A program made the position numbers and the translations under genes. Positions 46,930 to 59,129 of a stretch of 64,000 bases of DNA are shown one piece after another; position 1 is the stretch's first letter; each line of letters opens with the position of its first letter. Below the pieces are notes generated by a model. It saw only the letters and a list, made by a program, of their open reading frames with translations. It was not told the origin of the DNA and did not search any database. The stretch comes from Patagioenas fasciata (Eukaryota; Chordata; Aves; Columbiformes; Columbidae). Where the stretch lies: NCBI RefSeq assembly GCF_037038585.1, contig NC_092524.1:68348552-68412551 (forward strand). Direction: 5' to 3'.

Positions 46930-48980
46930 CTTTATATTAAATACATCTGCATTTTGCAAAAGCTGCTCCAGGAGATGAGCACTTGCATGTGAAGGTGCTG
47001 TGGTCTAACCTGGGGTTTCCCCACCCCAGTTCCACCCCTCCTCATTTACTCCCATTTCCAATGATCATTTCTCAAGTGTTTCCTTACAACACTTGCCTGC
47101 AAAATTCCCCCCGAGGGCTCATCGAAGGCCCCCATCACACTTGATCGGGTCAATAATACACAAACTAAGAAGGATTTGCACTCAAGACAGTAACAGCTTC
47201 TTAAGAGCCATTACAGTGTAGTGGGTTTAAGAAAGAAATCCCTTTTAAGAAATGCCAAAATCTGGAGTAACGTGATAGTCTGTAAGGCTTTAGGGTCTTT
47301 CTTGCAAATATAATGTTACATGTACTTACGGTTCGGTAAAAATAAAAAGGGAGAATTTAAAAATATTTTCTATATTGACTATATAGCAGGGAAAGAAAGA
47401 AATTAAGCTTTGCAAATAAGCCCAAACTGTTGTCTACCCAATGTTCTAGCACAACAAATACGACAGGGTGACCACAAGCAATCAAAGCAAAGACCCGCGA
47501 GCCCCATGCTGCTCTCTGTGCTGCCTCGTTGGTGATGGATAATTGATGACTCGATTTAGATAATGACTACATTACATTATTTAGGAAGATTGGGTCGTAT
47601 TTATATGAGGTATAGAAAATGCCTCAACTGCATCACCTGGATTTTGAGCAAAAAGAAAAATGTGGAGGGGGTGTTTTTTATTTGCGGTGGTTGTGTGAGT
47701 CTGTGTTCATGTATATACACTATATACGGATATATAAGTATATAGTATAAACAAGATGGGAAATATATTAAGGCAAAGTATCTGAATGGCAATCCATCAG
47801 TTTTGGTGGCTGTTTTTCCCAAATCAAGAAATAACAAACATTCATCAAATACATAATATAGGACGATATTCTGTTCTGATTACATTAAAAGCTATTTCCT
47901 AATTAATCATAGTAATCTGTGGTTTAATTTCTTAAGAAACGGGGGTTTGTTCAAAAACAGACAGCACCCCTAATATGCAGATAATTTCTGTTTTCAGCCC
48001 TCAGCGGCATTTGTAGAGAATAAATACCTTAAACCACTGCGCAGAGCTCTGTTTTAAAGGTGAAGTACAATAGGTCAACCTCCTAATTTCAATAAAGGGC
48101 AGGGATATATTCATAAAAGAAGAACTTGATTTACTTCAGCAACACTGCAGTTCTCACGGGCAAAGCCGATATTCTTCAAAGGCCTTTTCTGCCCTCCTGT
48201 GGTGGCACTAAAGGCAAAACCATCGCTTCAGCTGCAAAACCCAGCCTGGCAGGAAGGGATGGCTTCTTACTTGTCATTTCTCTATGCTGCTTATTATATA
48301 TATGGTGTGGGTTTCCCAGCAGGCTGCTGGTTCGCTGGTGTAACTGGTTTGCTGCACCATTGCAAACTCTGCTGCCTTGGATTTGGCCATCCCATTCTTC
48401 ACCTTTTATTTTTTATATTTCATTTATTGCTCCTCTAGGTGGATGTTTCCTCAGAGTCTGGCACGGTGTAGCTTAGTTTTAGGGCTGGAAGAGGGTTGGG
48501 AATGACTTTGTTACTGAAACTTGGCCTTTAAAAGTATTTAGGCTCATTCTCAGCTCCCGTCCCATCCAAGCCCAGAGCAGCCACATCTTCAGCAGCATCC
48601 TGGGATGGTCCAGGTGAGCAGAGATACATCGTGCTGGGAAAAAACACCCTGATGACTACAACAAGCTGTGCAAAGCTTTGAAATGGTCTCAGGGTTATAT
48701 TCTCAAGTTGCTATGAAATCACTTTGCCACTTGCAGGGCTTCTCCAAGGTTTATTTCAATTTACAAATGCCACACCTGCAAGGCTTGGGAGTACAATATT
48801 ATGCACCTTTCACATCTAATTCTCATTAAAAACGCAATAGCAAGCATAAACTATGACTTTGTTTCCATTTATCTACTTACTGGTAGAAAAAAGTGTGTCC
48901 ATACTTCACCCTGAGCTTAATTGAAAGCCAATAGAAACAAAGTCAGGCTCCAGTTGTATTTATTGATACCAGTGGGTGAG
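46930..48980. other. Intergenic, no gene recognised
   Basis: Unique A+T-rich DNA after the (ATT)n array. The open frames at 48126-48476 are hydrophobic but have no recognised family, start context or splice structure, and are likely chance. Confidence 0.45.
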
Positions 48981-49810
48981 CTGAGATTGAGGACTAAACA
49001 ATTAGAAAAATAACACTGCTAAAAATAACGTTGCTAAAACAGACTCATTTGGCCTCAAGCCACAGAGAGAACAACCGGCATCAATCCGTTCCTACAAAAT
49101 CACTTTCCAAATCGCTGCGCTCCCAATCCTTGCTCCAATGCATCGATCACGCTTCTCGGTCCCATTTGTGTTTGTCCAAGGAGCAAGCTGGAGAATAACC
49201 GGTGCCAGATGAAGGGAGTTTTATTGTCTGACTAATTTGAGAGGAGAATTGGGGGCTATCACGGGGGGAATAAGTCATCTCTAGACATTTCTTCACCTTC
49301 TCAACATGTGCATGGATCTGTTTCTGCAGCCAAAGGGAGCTGCTTTCCTACATGAAACCGTAGATCCGCAGGCAAGCTCCCGGTGGCACTTCTAATTCAA
49401 TTAACTTACTCATTGGAACTACCGGAGAAACTAAATATGACGAGAACAAGAGGAGAGGCTGGGCCAAATTAATAGGACGAGATCCTTTTACCGGCTGGCC
49501 AGCAATCCTGATCAGCAGCCCTGAAAAGTAAATTGGAACAAGCAAATTGCTGTTGAAAAATTCTTTCAGCACTCGGCTGTTGCTCCTCAGCCGGTTATTG
49601 CCCGGGAGTCAGAGGTTGAAAAATCCCAGGTCGGTGCTGACAATGGAGGCATTATTATAACAAACATTTACATTTGATTTATTGAAGTGTTGGAGGTAGA
49701 TTAGTCTCATCTTCAGCTGCTCTGGATGGTCTGCACCATTCTGAGGGAAGACTAAGGGAAACAAGCATTTTATTGTGGGAAAAAAAGCAATCATATTTCC
49801 CACTTCCAGC
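48980..49810. promoter_or_regulatory. Candidate conserved non-coding element
   Basis: Non-repetitive sequence of mixed composition with several homeodomain cores (CTAATTCAATTAA near 49393, AAATTAATAGG near 49468). No reading frame is recognised. It looks like constrained vertebrate enhancer DNA, but this was judged by eye. Confidence 0.28.
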
Positions 49811-49959
49811 CTAATGAAGGGAAACTCAGGTTTTGAAGATTACACTCAGAAGAAAGCTTTTCCCCCACTTTTTAGGACAAGCACAGTACGGGGGATTTTT
49901 TTCCTGTTTCCAAATCAAGCTATCTTAAAAATAATGTCGTTTTATGCATATACCTGACT

Positions 49960-52900
49960 TGACATGTGTTTTATCCAAAAGTCTTGCAGCTTTTCTTCAT
50001 GGAGAACATGGTACGCAGCAAACAACCCATTCGAAGTGTCCAACTGTAGCTTCATACAGATGCAAACTAGTGTGTGAATATTGTTTAAGTGGTTGTGTAA
50101 TCAAATATAGCGATCATATATGCACGGGATATTCAGTAGCTCGTAAAAAGGATAATTGTGTTTTCATAGCTGTGATTTTCGGTGAACCTTTTGACTTTAA
50201 ATGAGGAGGAGGAGAGGGAGGGGAAGCTGAGCTGGGGGAGCACACATGCACATCATGAAACATCCTTCTTCTGATTTACATCCCCAATTTTAGTTTATAG
50301 ACAATGAAGCACTGATGCATCTGTAGAATAAAATATTGGGAAAGAAAAGGGAAATGTGCCCCGAAGCAGCAGCTCGTGTTATGGGGGCTCTGACCCCAGA
50401 TGGCCAAGCGGGGGGCACCGTCTCCAGGAGTTTTGCTTTGCAAAAGCATGATCATGTACGGAAGGAACTATTCCACCCATTTGAGATGGGACGAGCGATA
50501 CATCTTTATTGATCCCTGGAGAATGGGTGTAGGATCCCTTTACACACCCTTGTAAGCCTAACGCAACCCTTGCAGTGTGAATAGGTGGACTACTCATACC
50601 TAGTCCAAAGAGTAAGGTCAACGTATTAAATTCCTTGCACCCTTTCGATTCCAGTGACTTTATTTAAAGCATTCAATATTTTCCATCATTTTTGTTTCAA
50701 CTTATTTTTAGCCTTATTTTTTTTCACTGTCAAATGTATTGAAGCTGACATAATTATCGCTCTGGCTTCCCCAAAGGCATGTATTTACCTACTTGTTAAA
50801 AGGCTTTTTCCATGCTGCCATGCTGTTGCTGTGACAAGATGACTTTGAAGGCACAGTAGGTAAAATAATATTGTATATTGCACAGCAACCCCAACAACGA
50901 AATGTTAATTTAACCAATAAAGTAACCACATCATAATTATAATAATCACTATTCCTTATCTCTTAACAGGGCTAAAAGTGGAATTCAGATTTGCCACGTA
51001 GTGCTTGTCAGCTCTGAAATTACTACACAAATCACTCAGAGCAGTGAAGTTTTTAGCCCCACTGCCTCTAAGGCATGGAAAGGGAGGAAAAGATTCTCTG
51101 AGGAGATGGATGTGGTCTCATAGCCACCATCTTCCTCCTCCAACTCCCTCCTGCTCCAGTTTCCCCACCTGCTGTGATTGTCCTTGTCAATGAATGGGAT
51201 ATTTGGGTGGATATCTGAGATTTTCTATCTTAGTACTTCTTCAGCTGCTGTTAATACATCCCTCTGCTCCATAGTCAAGCAAAAGGGCCTTCTCTAAAGC
51301 AACCAAATCCAAGGTATGAACCCTGAGGAGCAGGCCAAGGGCAACATCGTCACCCATGGAGCAAGGGGAGCTCTCAGTTCGGCCAAGCCCAGCTGGTGGC
51401 ACAGGTTGGACCTACATTTCCCCACGTTCTGTGCTGGGCCATGCATGGTCATCCTCACCATCCAGACTGGGCCAAACCTGGGGACCATGTGGCCATAAAT
51501 CTGCTTTATGCGTTTTCATCTTCCATCAAAATGGAGGTTCAAGTGCAGCAGGTCCCGCTCTGGTTGCAGGTCATCCAGGGGGTGTGCTGGGACAGGCTCT
51601 CTGCTCAGGTAATTTGAAATCAGCCACAGAATTTAGCCACCATTCTTTTGTGCTTCTAAACCTCTCTGCTGGCTTTGAAAGTCCCACCCTGAAGCTCATT
51701 CCCAGTGTCACATAAATACACGGATGCCAAGTTCTCTTTTAGACTCAGAAATGAGTTACTGAAAATACGGTAAATCCGGAGCACTGATGGACATTTAGGA
51801 AGGCAAGGAGCTTACAGTGGGAAAGAAAGGGAATGAGAGGGAGAGTCTTTTTGTGTCTGTAGGCATGGCAAAGAGATACGGCAATGCTGCAAAAACTGTG
51901 CTTGCCCTTTCGCTAAGCAGCAAGTTAGAAAAACTGTGGTTCAGCGTAGCTGGAGGGAGGATGATCTGAAGCTGTACAAGGGAATTAGCAAGTCTTAATC
52001 CGTGGCTGCTCCCCAAAATGGCAAGACAGGAACCATCTGAGGGTGTTTATCTCAGGCCTGGCAAGGAGGAGTCTGGCACTGCAGATCTCACTGCTGGGAC
52101 CAGGGCAATTGGGCCCAGCCTGTGCTCAGGGTCTCACACATGGTGTGGAGAGTCCCACAAGCAAAGCCAAGAAGTCCAGGGACTGGGCTGAGCTTGGGAA
52201 CCATGTCCAGCTCAAGCGAAAGGGTCCTGCCCTTACCACCCTTTCCATGGCAGAGACAGGATGGTCCAGCCAAGCACGAGCTCAGCCCTCAGCAAGGCCA
52301 AGCTCAAAAGCCACAAACCCTCCTGAGATGTGGAGCGAGAATTTTAGCTCAAATAGACCTGCACAGGCTGGACAGGAGGCAGCTACAGGCAGAAGAACCC
52401 ATAGATCTGTCAACATGGTGCTAAGCTTGGGCTAATATCTGATCCTGTTCCAGGACGCAGATGCCCGGGATCCTGCCAACCTGGACCCTCTGCTGTTGTC
52501 CTCCTGATCTGCAGGTGATCCCAGGAAGGTCTCACCATCCTCTACAGAGGGGCTTTCTGAGGATAATCACGTTACAGGCTGAGCAGTGTTGAGACACTCC
52601 AGCACCACAAGCCTGTGTGAAGTCCAAAACCAGATTTTTCCCTTCTCACGTTTTATGGGGTGTGGAAATAAAGCCAACCCACGTGCCAGGCCGCATCCCC
52701 CAGATAGATGCCAATCTGGCTCCTGACATGGATCCTCAAGCTAAAACCAACTTGCCACAGAGGCAACAGCAAAAATGCAAAAACGTGAAGAGAGGGCCTG
52801 AGTCCATGCTAGTGTAAGATTTGAATTTCCCTCCAGAATTTTTGACGTGAAAATTGAGCTATGACTTTCCAACACACCTTAGGCACCACCATTAAAAATC

Positions 52901-53160
52901 AGCACGCCTGACACTTGCTACAGGCAGGTTTTCAGGACACCATATTCCTTCCCTTGCCTTAAAAAAAGCCATAGAAACGGCAATATTTCAGGCAGGATGG
53001 TGCAGTAAACCTTGGTAAATCCTGGGCTGCAGTCCTTAAATGGCACTGACTGCAAGAAATGAAGCAGCTCTTGATGAGGCCAGTGGCTACTTTACGCAAG
53101 AGTTCAAGTTGTCCTTTTGCACTACTAGCCAATATGAATCCAGCAAGATATTTTCTATAT
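49960..53160. other. Intergenic, no gene recognised
   Basis: Apart from a T-rich, possibly constrained stretch at 50650-50830, I see no element. Open frames at 51356-51715 and 52043-52435 have no recognised product. Confidence 0.45.
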
Positions 53161-53161
53161 A

Positions 53162-53870
53162 GAATCATAGAATGCTAGGGATTGGAAGGGCCCTGGAAAG
53201 CTCATCCAGTGCAATCCCCCCATGGAGCAGGAACACCCAGCTGAGGTTCCACAGGAAGGTGTCCAGGCGGGTTTGAATGGCTGCACAGAAGGAGACTCCA
53301 CAACCTCCCTGGGCAGCCTGGGCCAGGCTCTGACACCCTCACCAGGAACAAGTTTCTTCTCACGTTTAAGTGGAACCTCTTATGTTCCAGCTTAAACCCA
53401 TTACCCCTTGTCCTACCATTGGTTGTCACCGAGAAGAGCCTGGCTCCATCCTCCTGACACTCCCCCTTTCCATATTGATCCCCAGGAATGAGTCAGCCCT
53501 CATTCTCCCCTTCTCCAGCTCCAGAGCCCCAGCTCCCTCAGCCTTTCCTCACACGGGAGATGCTCCACTCCCTTCAGCATCTTGGTGGCTGCGCTGGACT
53601 CTCTCCAGCAGTTCCCTGTCCTTCTGGAACTGAGGGGCCACAACTGGACACAATATTCCAGGTGTGGTCTCCCCAGGGCAGAGCAGAGGGGCAGGAGAAC
53701 CTCTCTGACCTACTGACCACCCCTTCTAACCCACCCCAGGTACCATTGGCCTTCCTGGCCACAAGGGCCCAGTGCTGGCTCATGCTCACCCTGCTGTCCC
53801 TAGGACCCCCAGGTCCCTTTCCCCTACACTGCTCTATAATAGGTCATTCCCCAACTTATACTGGAACACT
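53162..53870 (-). repeat. CR1 LINE 3' fragment (longest copy)
   Basis: In reverse orientation, about 700 bp, with the 3' tail at 53162. Extends further 5' than most copies. Confidence 0.9.
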
Positions 53871-54114
53871 GTTCCTTCCAAAGCTGGTCTTCCTTCTTTC
53901 TTCCCCTCCAGGGATATCGCAGGGGGTGGACACCAGAAAATAACCCACAGCGAATCCATCCTTTCCTCTGACTAATGAGGAAATGTGCCAGTAACTCTTT
54001 CCTCTGTGTTAAAAGAAGGGGTTTAAGCCATCTCCACACGCCTTCTTGTCACTCCAGTGCTCCCAAGAGCTTTTAACACCAAATCCACAACACACATGGC
54101 ATTTCCTAGGAGAA

Positions 54115-54515
54115 ATCTTCATTGTCACTGGCAAATGCCACATTCGATATTCTGGGGACTAATGGTGGGAAAATGTAACCGTGCCTCTTTTTAATTTTCT
54201 CATCAGGTTAAAGGCATGTACATCATAGGGGTTAATTGTCAGAAACTTTAATTGTTGCCCTATGACTCCTGCTTCCCTTGTGTGTTAGTGGCACGCAGTC
54301 AGGGCTAATAGTGAGAAAATTTGACTGTAGCTCTGCCACACTCTCTTCATTAGGCTAATGGAACATTTTCCTCTCATTTTCTCCCTAGGGTAGCTGTAGG
54401 AGTGCTACCTTATAATTGTTGCTCTTACTGTAATTGGCAGTAGTAGGAGGATGTATAATCTCATTGTCTTTCCTGTGCGGTGGTAGATTTATTTATGACC
54501 TATTGACAATTCCCA
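54115..54515. promoter_or_regulatory. Candidate enhancer with clustered SOX-type sites
   Basis: Six ATTGT[C/T]-type cores in about 390 bp: 54121-54126, 54235-54240, 54251-54256, 54415-54420, 54463-54468 and, reversed, 54505-54510. Several TAAT cores lie between them. It sits between two CR1 copies but is itself unique and non-coding. Confidence 0.35.
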
Positions 54516-54830
54516 GCCAGCAGCTGTAGCGCAGTGAGTATTGCATTAGCCTTTCCCCCCAGCAAAGGGGCGACTACACAAAGGCTGTTATTAACCAGAA
54601 AGAACATGAACCCAAGATGTCCCACAGGACCAAATATTAACATCACCAACTGCAAACAAAGGCATTGCTGACCCCAAAGATACATCGGTGCCTTATTCCC
54701 AGGAATAAGACCAAGCTTTGTGGATTTGCTTGGTTTCTGGCATGCCTCATCTCACCGGTAAAACACAACTGGTTGAATTCATCTCCAGAATTGCTCCAGC
54801 AAATTGATTCAGCAAATTGATTCAGCAAAT

Positions 54831-55386
54831 TCTCAAATTTAAGTGGAACCTCCTGTGTTCCAGTTTGCACCCATTGCCCCTTGTCCTACCATTGGTTGTC
54901 ACCGAGAAGAGCCTGGCTCCATCCTCCTGACACTCCCCCTTTCCATATTGATCCCCAGGAATGAGTCCCCCCTCAGTCTCCTCCAGCTCCAGAGCCCCAG
55001 CTCCCTCAGCCTTTCCTCACACGGGAGATGCTCCACTCCCTTCAGCATCTTGGTGGCTGCGCTGGACTCTCTCCAGCAGTTCCCTGTCCTTCTGGAACTG
55101 AGGGGCCACAACTGGACACAATATTCCAGGTGTGGTCTCCCCAGGGCAGAGCAGAGGGGCAGGAGAACCTCTCTGACCTACTGACCACCCCCTTCTAACC
55201 CACCCCAGGTACCATTGGCTTCCTGGCCACAAGGGCCCAGTGCTGGCTCATGGTCACCCTGCTGTCCCCAGGACCCCCAGGTCCCTTTCCCCTACACTGC
55301 TCTCTAACAGGTCTTTCTCCAACTTATAGGAACTCCATAGGAACCTGGGGTTGTTCCTACCCAGATGCAAGACTCTACACTTGCCC
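54831..55386 (-). repeat. CR1 LINE lacking its 3' end
   Basis: Reverse orientation and nearly identical to 53378-53870 plus further 5' sequence (GACTCTACACTTGCCC). The last ~220 bp of the element, including the tail, are absent. The low edge abuts two copies of TTGATTCAGCAAA. Confidence 0.88.
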
Positions 55387-55560
55387 GATTTAGTTTAAAA
55401 CCATCACCCCTTGTCCTATCACAACAGGCCCTGTTCAAAAGTCTGTCCCCATCTCTCTTATGGGCCACTTTTAAGTACAGAAAGGCCACAATAAGGTCTC
55501 CCTGGAGCTTCTCTTCTCCAGCTGAACACCCCAGCTCAGCCTGTCCCTCCCAGTTCGAGC
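55387..55560 (-). repeat. Second CR1 fragment abutting the first
   Basis: Reverse orientation. Joins the preceding CR1 at about 55387 but matches a region near the 3' end of the 43590-type subfamily (CCCCTTGTCCTATCACAACA), so two elements are fused. Confidence 0.75.
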
Positions 55561-55564
55561 CTCA

Positions 55565-57985
55565 CTGGTGCCAGGGGAAGTTTTGCTTGCACAGGAGGGA
55601 AAACCAGCCCTTATCAGGAGAGGATCAGACCCCACCAACAGCAGCACACACATACCGACAGACAGGATGGATTTTTGGTGTCAGAAGAGTGGTTTTGCTT
55701 ATCTTCCACCGCACGCAGATGAGCTTATTAAAGCAAAGTAGGTCAGGCACATGATACGACAGTATGATCTATGTAAAAGGCACTGGGAGGTGTTCATTGT
55801 GCTGAGACACTCCACTCCTGACAGATTTATTCCTCTTTGTATGAAAAGACTTGACCAGAGTCAAATCTTCCCAACAAAGCCAGCAGCAAGCTCCCCACTA
55901 ACTTCAGTGAGACCAAGATTTCAGCATCATTCACTGGTTCGTGCAGAGAATATTTTCACCAGTCCACAAAAGGAATTTCTCCCTCGGGAAATAATGGAAA
56001 AAAAGAAGAAATAGAATTTTTGTTTTAAAGCCTGTAAATAAAAGCCAGAGCTCATGGATGTCTTCAGAAGGAGGATGAGTTTATTTCTCCAAGTTACAAC
56101 AGTTCACGTCACTATTGAACAGAGTTGCTGTTGCTCTGTTGGACCCAATCTAGCAAACCCAGGGTGACCGTGTGTTTCAGAATCACGCCTGGAAAAAAAC
56201 AACATCTTACAGTTTTCCAGGCTCCTGAATCCAGGAAAAATGATATTGCAGTGTATGAGACTCATCTACATTGCGGTCGGGCCTCATTCTTCCCGGCGCA
56301 GCTGCAGGGACGTGAGCGGCCACATCTGCCCCGTCATCCAGCTGAAAATAACCAGGTTTGTTCTCAACTGCATCCTCTCCCCGACCTGGCTGGCAACAGC
56401 GTGGGTGCTGGTACAAGCCTGCAGGATGGATATGGCCCAGGACTTCATTTCACCTCCTAGACAGGAGATTATTCTCATCTAGGTATTAGCTGGAAGTGGT
56501 TCCCCCTTCGGTTGGTGTTGGATCCAGCAGAAGATCCATCGGCTGGTGGAGATAATCTCTGTCCTATGTGCTCCCCAGCGACACGCACCATCCAACATCC
56601 TCAAATCCAGCTGCTTCGCGTGACGAGCTCTTGCTCAATCAGCAGCTTATTTAGAAAAGTCGGTTTGCTAATTGAGAAAAGTTTAATGAATTTTTGGTGC
56701 AGGAAAAAAAAAATAATGATTACTTTATATTACCAATGTGTTCATTTGAAAAATTCATTACATTTATGTATTGTGTTTTCATGTAAATACCCCTTCCAAA
56801 ATGTATTAGCAAAGAATACAATATTATGGTTCATGGTTCATGTGGTATCTGAAAGGAATAATTGTATAACTAATCAGTGAAAACAAAGTAAATGTTCCTC
56901 TTGAGCTTGTACAATAAAAAAACCCTGAATTAAAACTATTCAGGCTCAAAAATGCAAATATGCCATGTTTCCCATCAGCAAGAAAATAAAATATTAATAT
57001 TTAGAAACCTTACAGGAGATCCAAGGTGTCTGAGATTTCCTGGCAGTATCATCACAAGGCACTGGCCCAGTCTTTGTTCAAACCATAACACCATCCTACA
57101 GCCCCCCCCAAACCTTCCAGGGCTGCTTTGCTTTTGGGTAGTTTAGTTTTGGGGTGCTTTTTAATTGCAAATTTGTCAAATGATGTCTCCAGTGTCAGGG
57201 CAGAATGGGAGCAAGGTGTCCCAGGGAAACAACCCCGGGGGTCTCTCAGAGAACAACCTGCTGTTGAAGGAGATGTTTGAATATTAAGATATTCAAAGCA
57301 GGCAACTAATACCGGTATTTGTACTTCAGAGTCAATCCTAGGGGAAGAGAGCTGGGGGAGGTGAGTCCAGCCTGAGCTGCTGTCACCACGACCAAGTCTG
57401 AAATGGGGTAGAGTTAAGAGACCCCAAATTTGTGCTCTGCTCCGGGTGCTGCTGCATCTCAACCCAGCACAGACAGCATCTCCCACCTAAACCCTCCAGA
57501 GTTATCTGGGGTTACCTGTAAAATAGAGCTAGGAAGCAACCAGCAATACCTCCAAGTAGGAATATTGATCAGTTAAAGTAATTTCCCGGTTATTTCTCAT
57601 TCAGATCTCTCTTTTCACGTCTGTATGTTGCTCACACTGGAAGTATGAGACAGTTTTTCTCAGTGATCTCAAGGAGATCCCTGTCCCTACACAGGATGCT
57701 CTGAAAAATCACACATCAGAGCTCTATCAGGATGGGTGTTTTTGGAAGCAGAGAAGCTGGATGAGCAGCACAGCCCATATAAATGGTACAGCAGGGACAC
57801 AGCCTCTGTGTTTTCTAGATGACAGAGGGATGTGGCGAGCAAGTCAGAAGGAGGGAACAAACCAAGGGGTGTCCTGACCTTGGGCACTCCCAAAAAGCAG
57901 GAAAAAGGAAGTTTTGCTCAGTCTACAGAGAACTCAGTGTGGGCACTGAGGCTGTGTCTCCAATGGACCCCAGCATCTCAGACAA
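55565..57985. other. Intergenic, no gene recognised
   Basis: Mostly unique sequence. Overlapping open frames on both strands at 56200-56480 were examined, but no family was recognised. Confidence 0.4.
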
Positions 57986-57989
57986 TCAC

Positions 57990-58241
57990 AGAATCACAGG
58001 ATATCAGGGGTTGGAAGGGACCTGGAAAGCTCATGCAGTGCAATCCCCCATGGAGCAGGAACACCCAGCTGAGGTTCCACAGGAAGGTGTCCAGGCGGGT
58101 TTGAATGGCTGCAGAGAAGGAGACTCCACAGCCTCCCTGGGCAGCCTGGGCCAGGCTCTGACACCCTCACCAGGAACAAGTTTCTTCTCATATTTAAGTG
58201 GAACCTTTTGTGTTCCAGTTTGCACCCATTACCCCTTGTCC
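57990..58241 (-). repeat. CR1 LINE 3' fragment
   Basis: Reverse orientation, about 250 bp, ending abruptly after ACCCCTTGTCC. Confidence 0.9.
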
Positions 58242-58244
58242 ATG

Positions 58245-58980
58245 CACAATGCACAGCATGGAGCCTCCTGGATGGGATCTGTGTGTCCTGGCAGCAAAAA
58301 AAGAAAAGCATGAAGCAAAGGAAAAAATAAAACACTTTCAGCACCACTTTGGGTCTTTCTGATTTTCACAGACAAGTGCCAACACTGTTTTCATCACTCA
58401 GGTACTGATGAGCTTCGGCCAGGCTGCCAGCAAAACCACAAGAAGCAGAGGTAGAGGAGATTCAGCACAGCTAAACCAGCTGCTAAGGCCATAGGGTATG
58501 AGATGGAGAGCATCCAAAGCTGCTCACCTGGGGGGATGTGTAGGCAGAGCTGCCTGTTCCCAAGATAAATCAAGTCATCCAGGATGCCCTGTGTGGGGTG
58601 ACATGAACCACATCCCCTCTAACTGAGTGGGGACCCCGAACCCCCAGCCCTCAGTCCAGCAGCTGGCGTGTCCCCTTCCCCAGAACCAGGCTCATTCCTG
58701 CAGAAAGGTTTATATCCACAGTGGTAAATTATTAACTGTCCCAGGGCACACACGGCTGCCCTGAGCCGAAGCCGGATAAAAGCACTCACGCAGGCTTTTA
58801 AAGCAATTTTGGCTACTGCTGCAGTAGCGTTTATCATTATGGATGCTGTGGCTGAAATGTAGTAGCTGGTGCCTTCTCAGTGGGGTGAGTTCAGTGTCCG
58901 CTGCCATCCTGTGACCTGAATGGGCAGGACAAGCCACAAGGGCCACCTCAGCTTCTCTGGGCTGCTTTGTGCAGAAATGG
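58245..58980. other. Intergenic between two CR1 fragments
   Basis: Unique sequence. 58700-58870 has constrained-looking A+T/G+C mixing with a GGATAAAAG stretch, but no clear function. Confidence 0.3.
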
Positions 58981-58984
58981 CCCC

Positions 58985-59128
58985 GTTCATCCCTGGAGAC
59001 ATCCCAGGCCAGGCTGGACGGGGCTCTGAGCAACCTGAGCTGGTGAAGATGTCCCTGCTCACGGCAGTGGGCTTGCACTAGGTGACCCTGAAAGGTCCCT
59101 TCCAACTCAAACTATTGTACTATTCTCT
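58985..59128 (+). repeat. CR1 LINE 3' end
   Basis: Plus strand, about 145 bp; matches the 3' part of the 43590 copy (CAGGCTGGACGGGGCTCTGA). Confidence 0.85.
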
Positions 59129-59129
59129 A

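Noticed and set aside
48126-48476. Hydrophobic 116-codon frame that could suggest a membrane protein
   Set aside because: No homology recognised, low-complexity T-rich origin and no exon signals.
56200-56480. Overlapping frames on both strands in non-repeat DNA
   Set aside because: Neither strand gives a known domain. A conserved coding exon could not be supported.
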